This document shows, one piece after another, positions 6,124 to 6,329 of a stretch of DNA of 6,329 nucleotides. A program made the translations under genes and the position numbers. The first letter of the stretch is position 1. Each line of letters opens with the position of its first letter. This stretch comes from Acidobacteriota bacterium (GTDB lineage Bacteria; Acidobacteriota; UBA6911; JACQSX01). The notes under the pieces are model-generated. The model was not told the origin of the DNA. It ran no database searches and saw only the letters and a program-made list of their open reading frames with translations. The stretch lies in NCBI GenBank assembly GCA_016199665.1, contig JACQGG010000058.1, positions 1 through 6,329 of the forward strand. The letters are read 5' to 3'.

Positions 6124-6214
6124 CTCAGCCGCCAGCTTTCGGCCATCAGCTTTCAGCCGTCGGCTCTCGGCCTTCGGCGTTCGGCCGTCAGCCTTCAGCC
6201 TTCAGCCGACAGCC
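6124..6214. repeat. Degenerate tandem heptamer array, 13 units
   Basis: Thirteen consecutive 7-base units with consensus NTCRGCY start three bases after the threonine aldolase stop: CTCAGCC, GCCAGCT, TTCGGCC, ATCAGCT, TTCAGCC, GTCGGCT, CTCGGCC, TTCGGCG, TTCGGCC, GTCAGCC, TTCAGCC, TTCAGCC, GACAGCC. There is no insertion or deletion in 91 bases. Units vary mainly at position 1 and at the A/G of position 4. Translation in any frame gives a repetitive Ser/Ala/Gln-rich string, so the open frame across it is an artefact. It resembles intergenic simple repeats of environmental high-GC bacteria. It has no spacer structure and is not CRISPR. Confidence 0.85.
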
Positions 6215-6329
6215 AATCGTTACCGGCCGCGACCGAAAGGTGTGGGCAGGCAACTCGGTGATTCATGTTGTCCGCTTGCTGGCGGGCGGGTTGCCCCCAT
6301 GGTGTCCCGCTTGGGTCCGAACCGCCTTC
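6215..6329. other. Unassigned tail, no gene recognised
   Basis: These 115 bases run to the window end without a recognisable coding start, tRNA or terminator. Six-frame reading by eye gives only short peptides without family resemblance. The tenmer CCGCTTGCTG (6272-6281) is the inverted copy of part of the palindrome at 4982-5001. A short open frame from ATG 6264 or 6299 runs off the end and could be the start of a gene, but nothing supports it. Confidence 0.4.

Noticed and set aside
6124..6214. CRISPR array
   Set aside because: The units are only 7 bases, directly adjacent and without spacers, and no cas gene is present.
6019..6261. Plus-strand 80-codon frame through the end of ltaE and the heptamer array
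   Set aside because: Its translation is the repeated Ser/Ala/Gln-rich product of the heptamers, and it overlaps the aldolase C-terminus out of frame.

Overview
The window is about 57-60% G+C by eye and looks like a fragment of an Acidobacteriota (Acidobacteria) chromosome. The strongest clue is the very large outer-membrane receptor with an N-terminal carboxypeptidase-regulatory-like domain followed by a TonB plug. This architecture is hugely expanded in that phylum (also seen in Myxococcota as Oar-like proteins). Short heptameric intergenic repeats fit the same picture. The taxonomic call is inference, since no rRNA or other marker gene is present.

Layout: positions 24-3260 (minus) hold a complete TonB-dependent-receptor-like protein of 1078 residues with a strong AGGAGG ribosome-binding site. 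Positions 3261-3757 form a divergent intergenic region of about 500 bp. It contains two hairpins, a repeated GAGGCGCCA element overlapping the receptor's ribosome-binding site, candidate promoters in both directions and a tandem 8-mer. Positions 3758-4963 (plus) hold a full-length RibBA-type riboflavin biosynthesis protein (DHBP synthase plus GTP cyclohydrolase II domains). A 114-bp gap with a small REP-like palindrome follows, then a GTG-started low-specificity L-threonine aldolase at 5078-6121 (plus). The tail (6122-6329) contains a degenerate 13-copy heptamer array and no recognisable gene.

The most notable observation is in RibBA. The reading frame is intact and well conserved, but all three zinc-binding cysteines of the GTP cyclohydrolase II domain are serine (S258, S269, S271; E. 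coli RibA C54, C65, C67). In addition, the metal-binding histidine of the DHBP synthase domain is glutamine (Q142; E. coli RibB H153). Most other residues for GTP and substrate handling remain. The protein therefore resembles the RibBX variants, which have a RibB domain with a GCHII-like domain that no longer opens GTP, and here even the RibB half is questionable. If this is correct, the organism needs another GTP cyclohydrolase II, or the protein has a changed role.

The two plus-strand genes could be co-transcribed, but nothing ties threonine aldolase functionally to riboflavin synthesis beyond proximity. The divergent receptor could import almost anything; its substrate cannot be read from the sequence.
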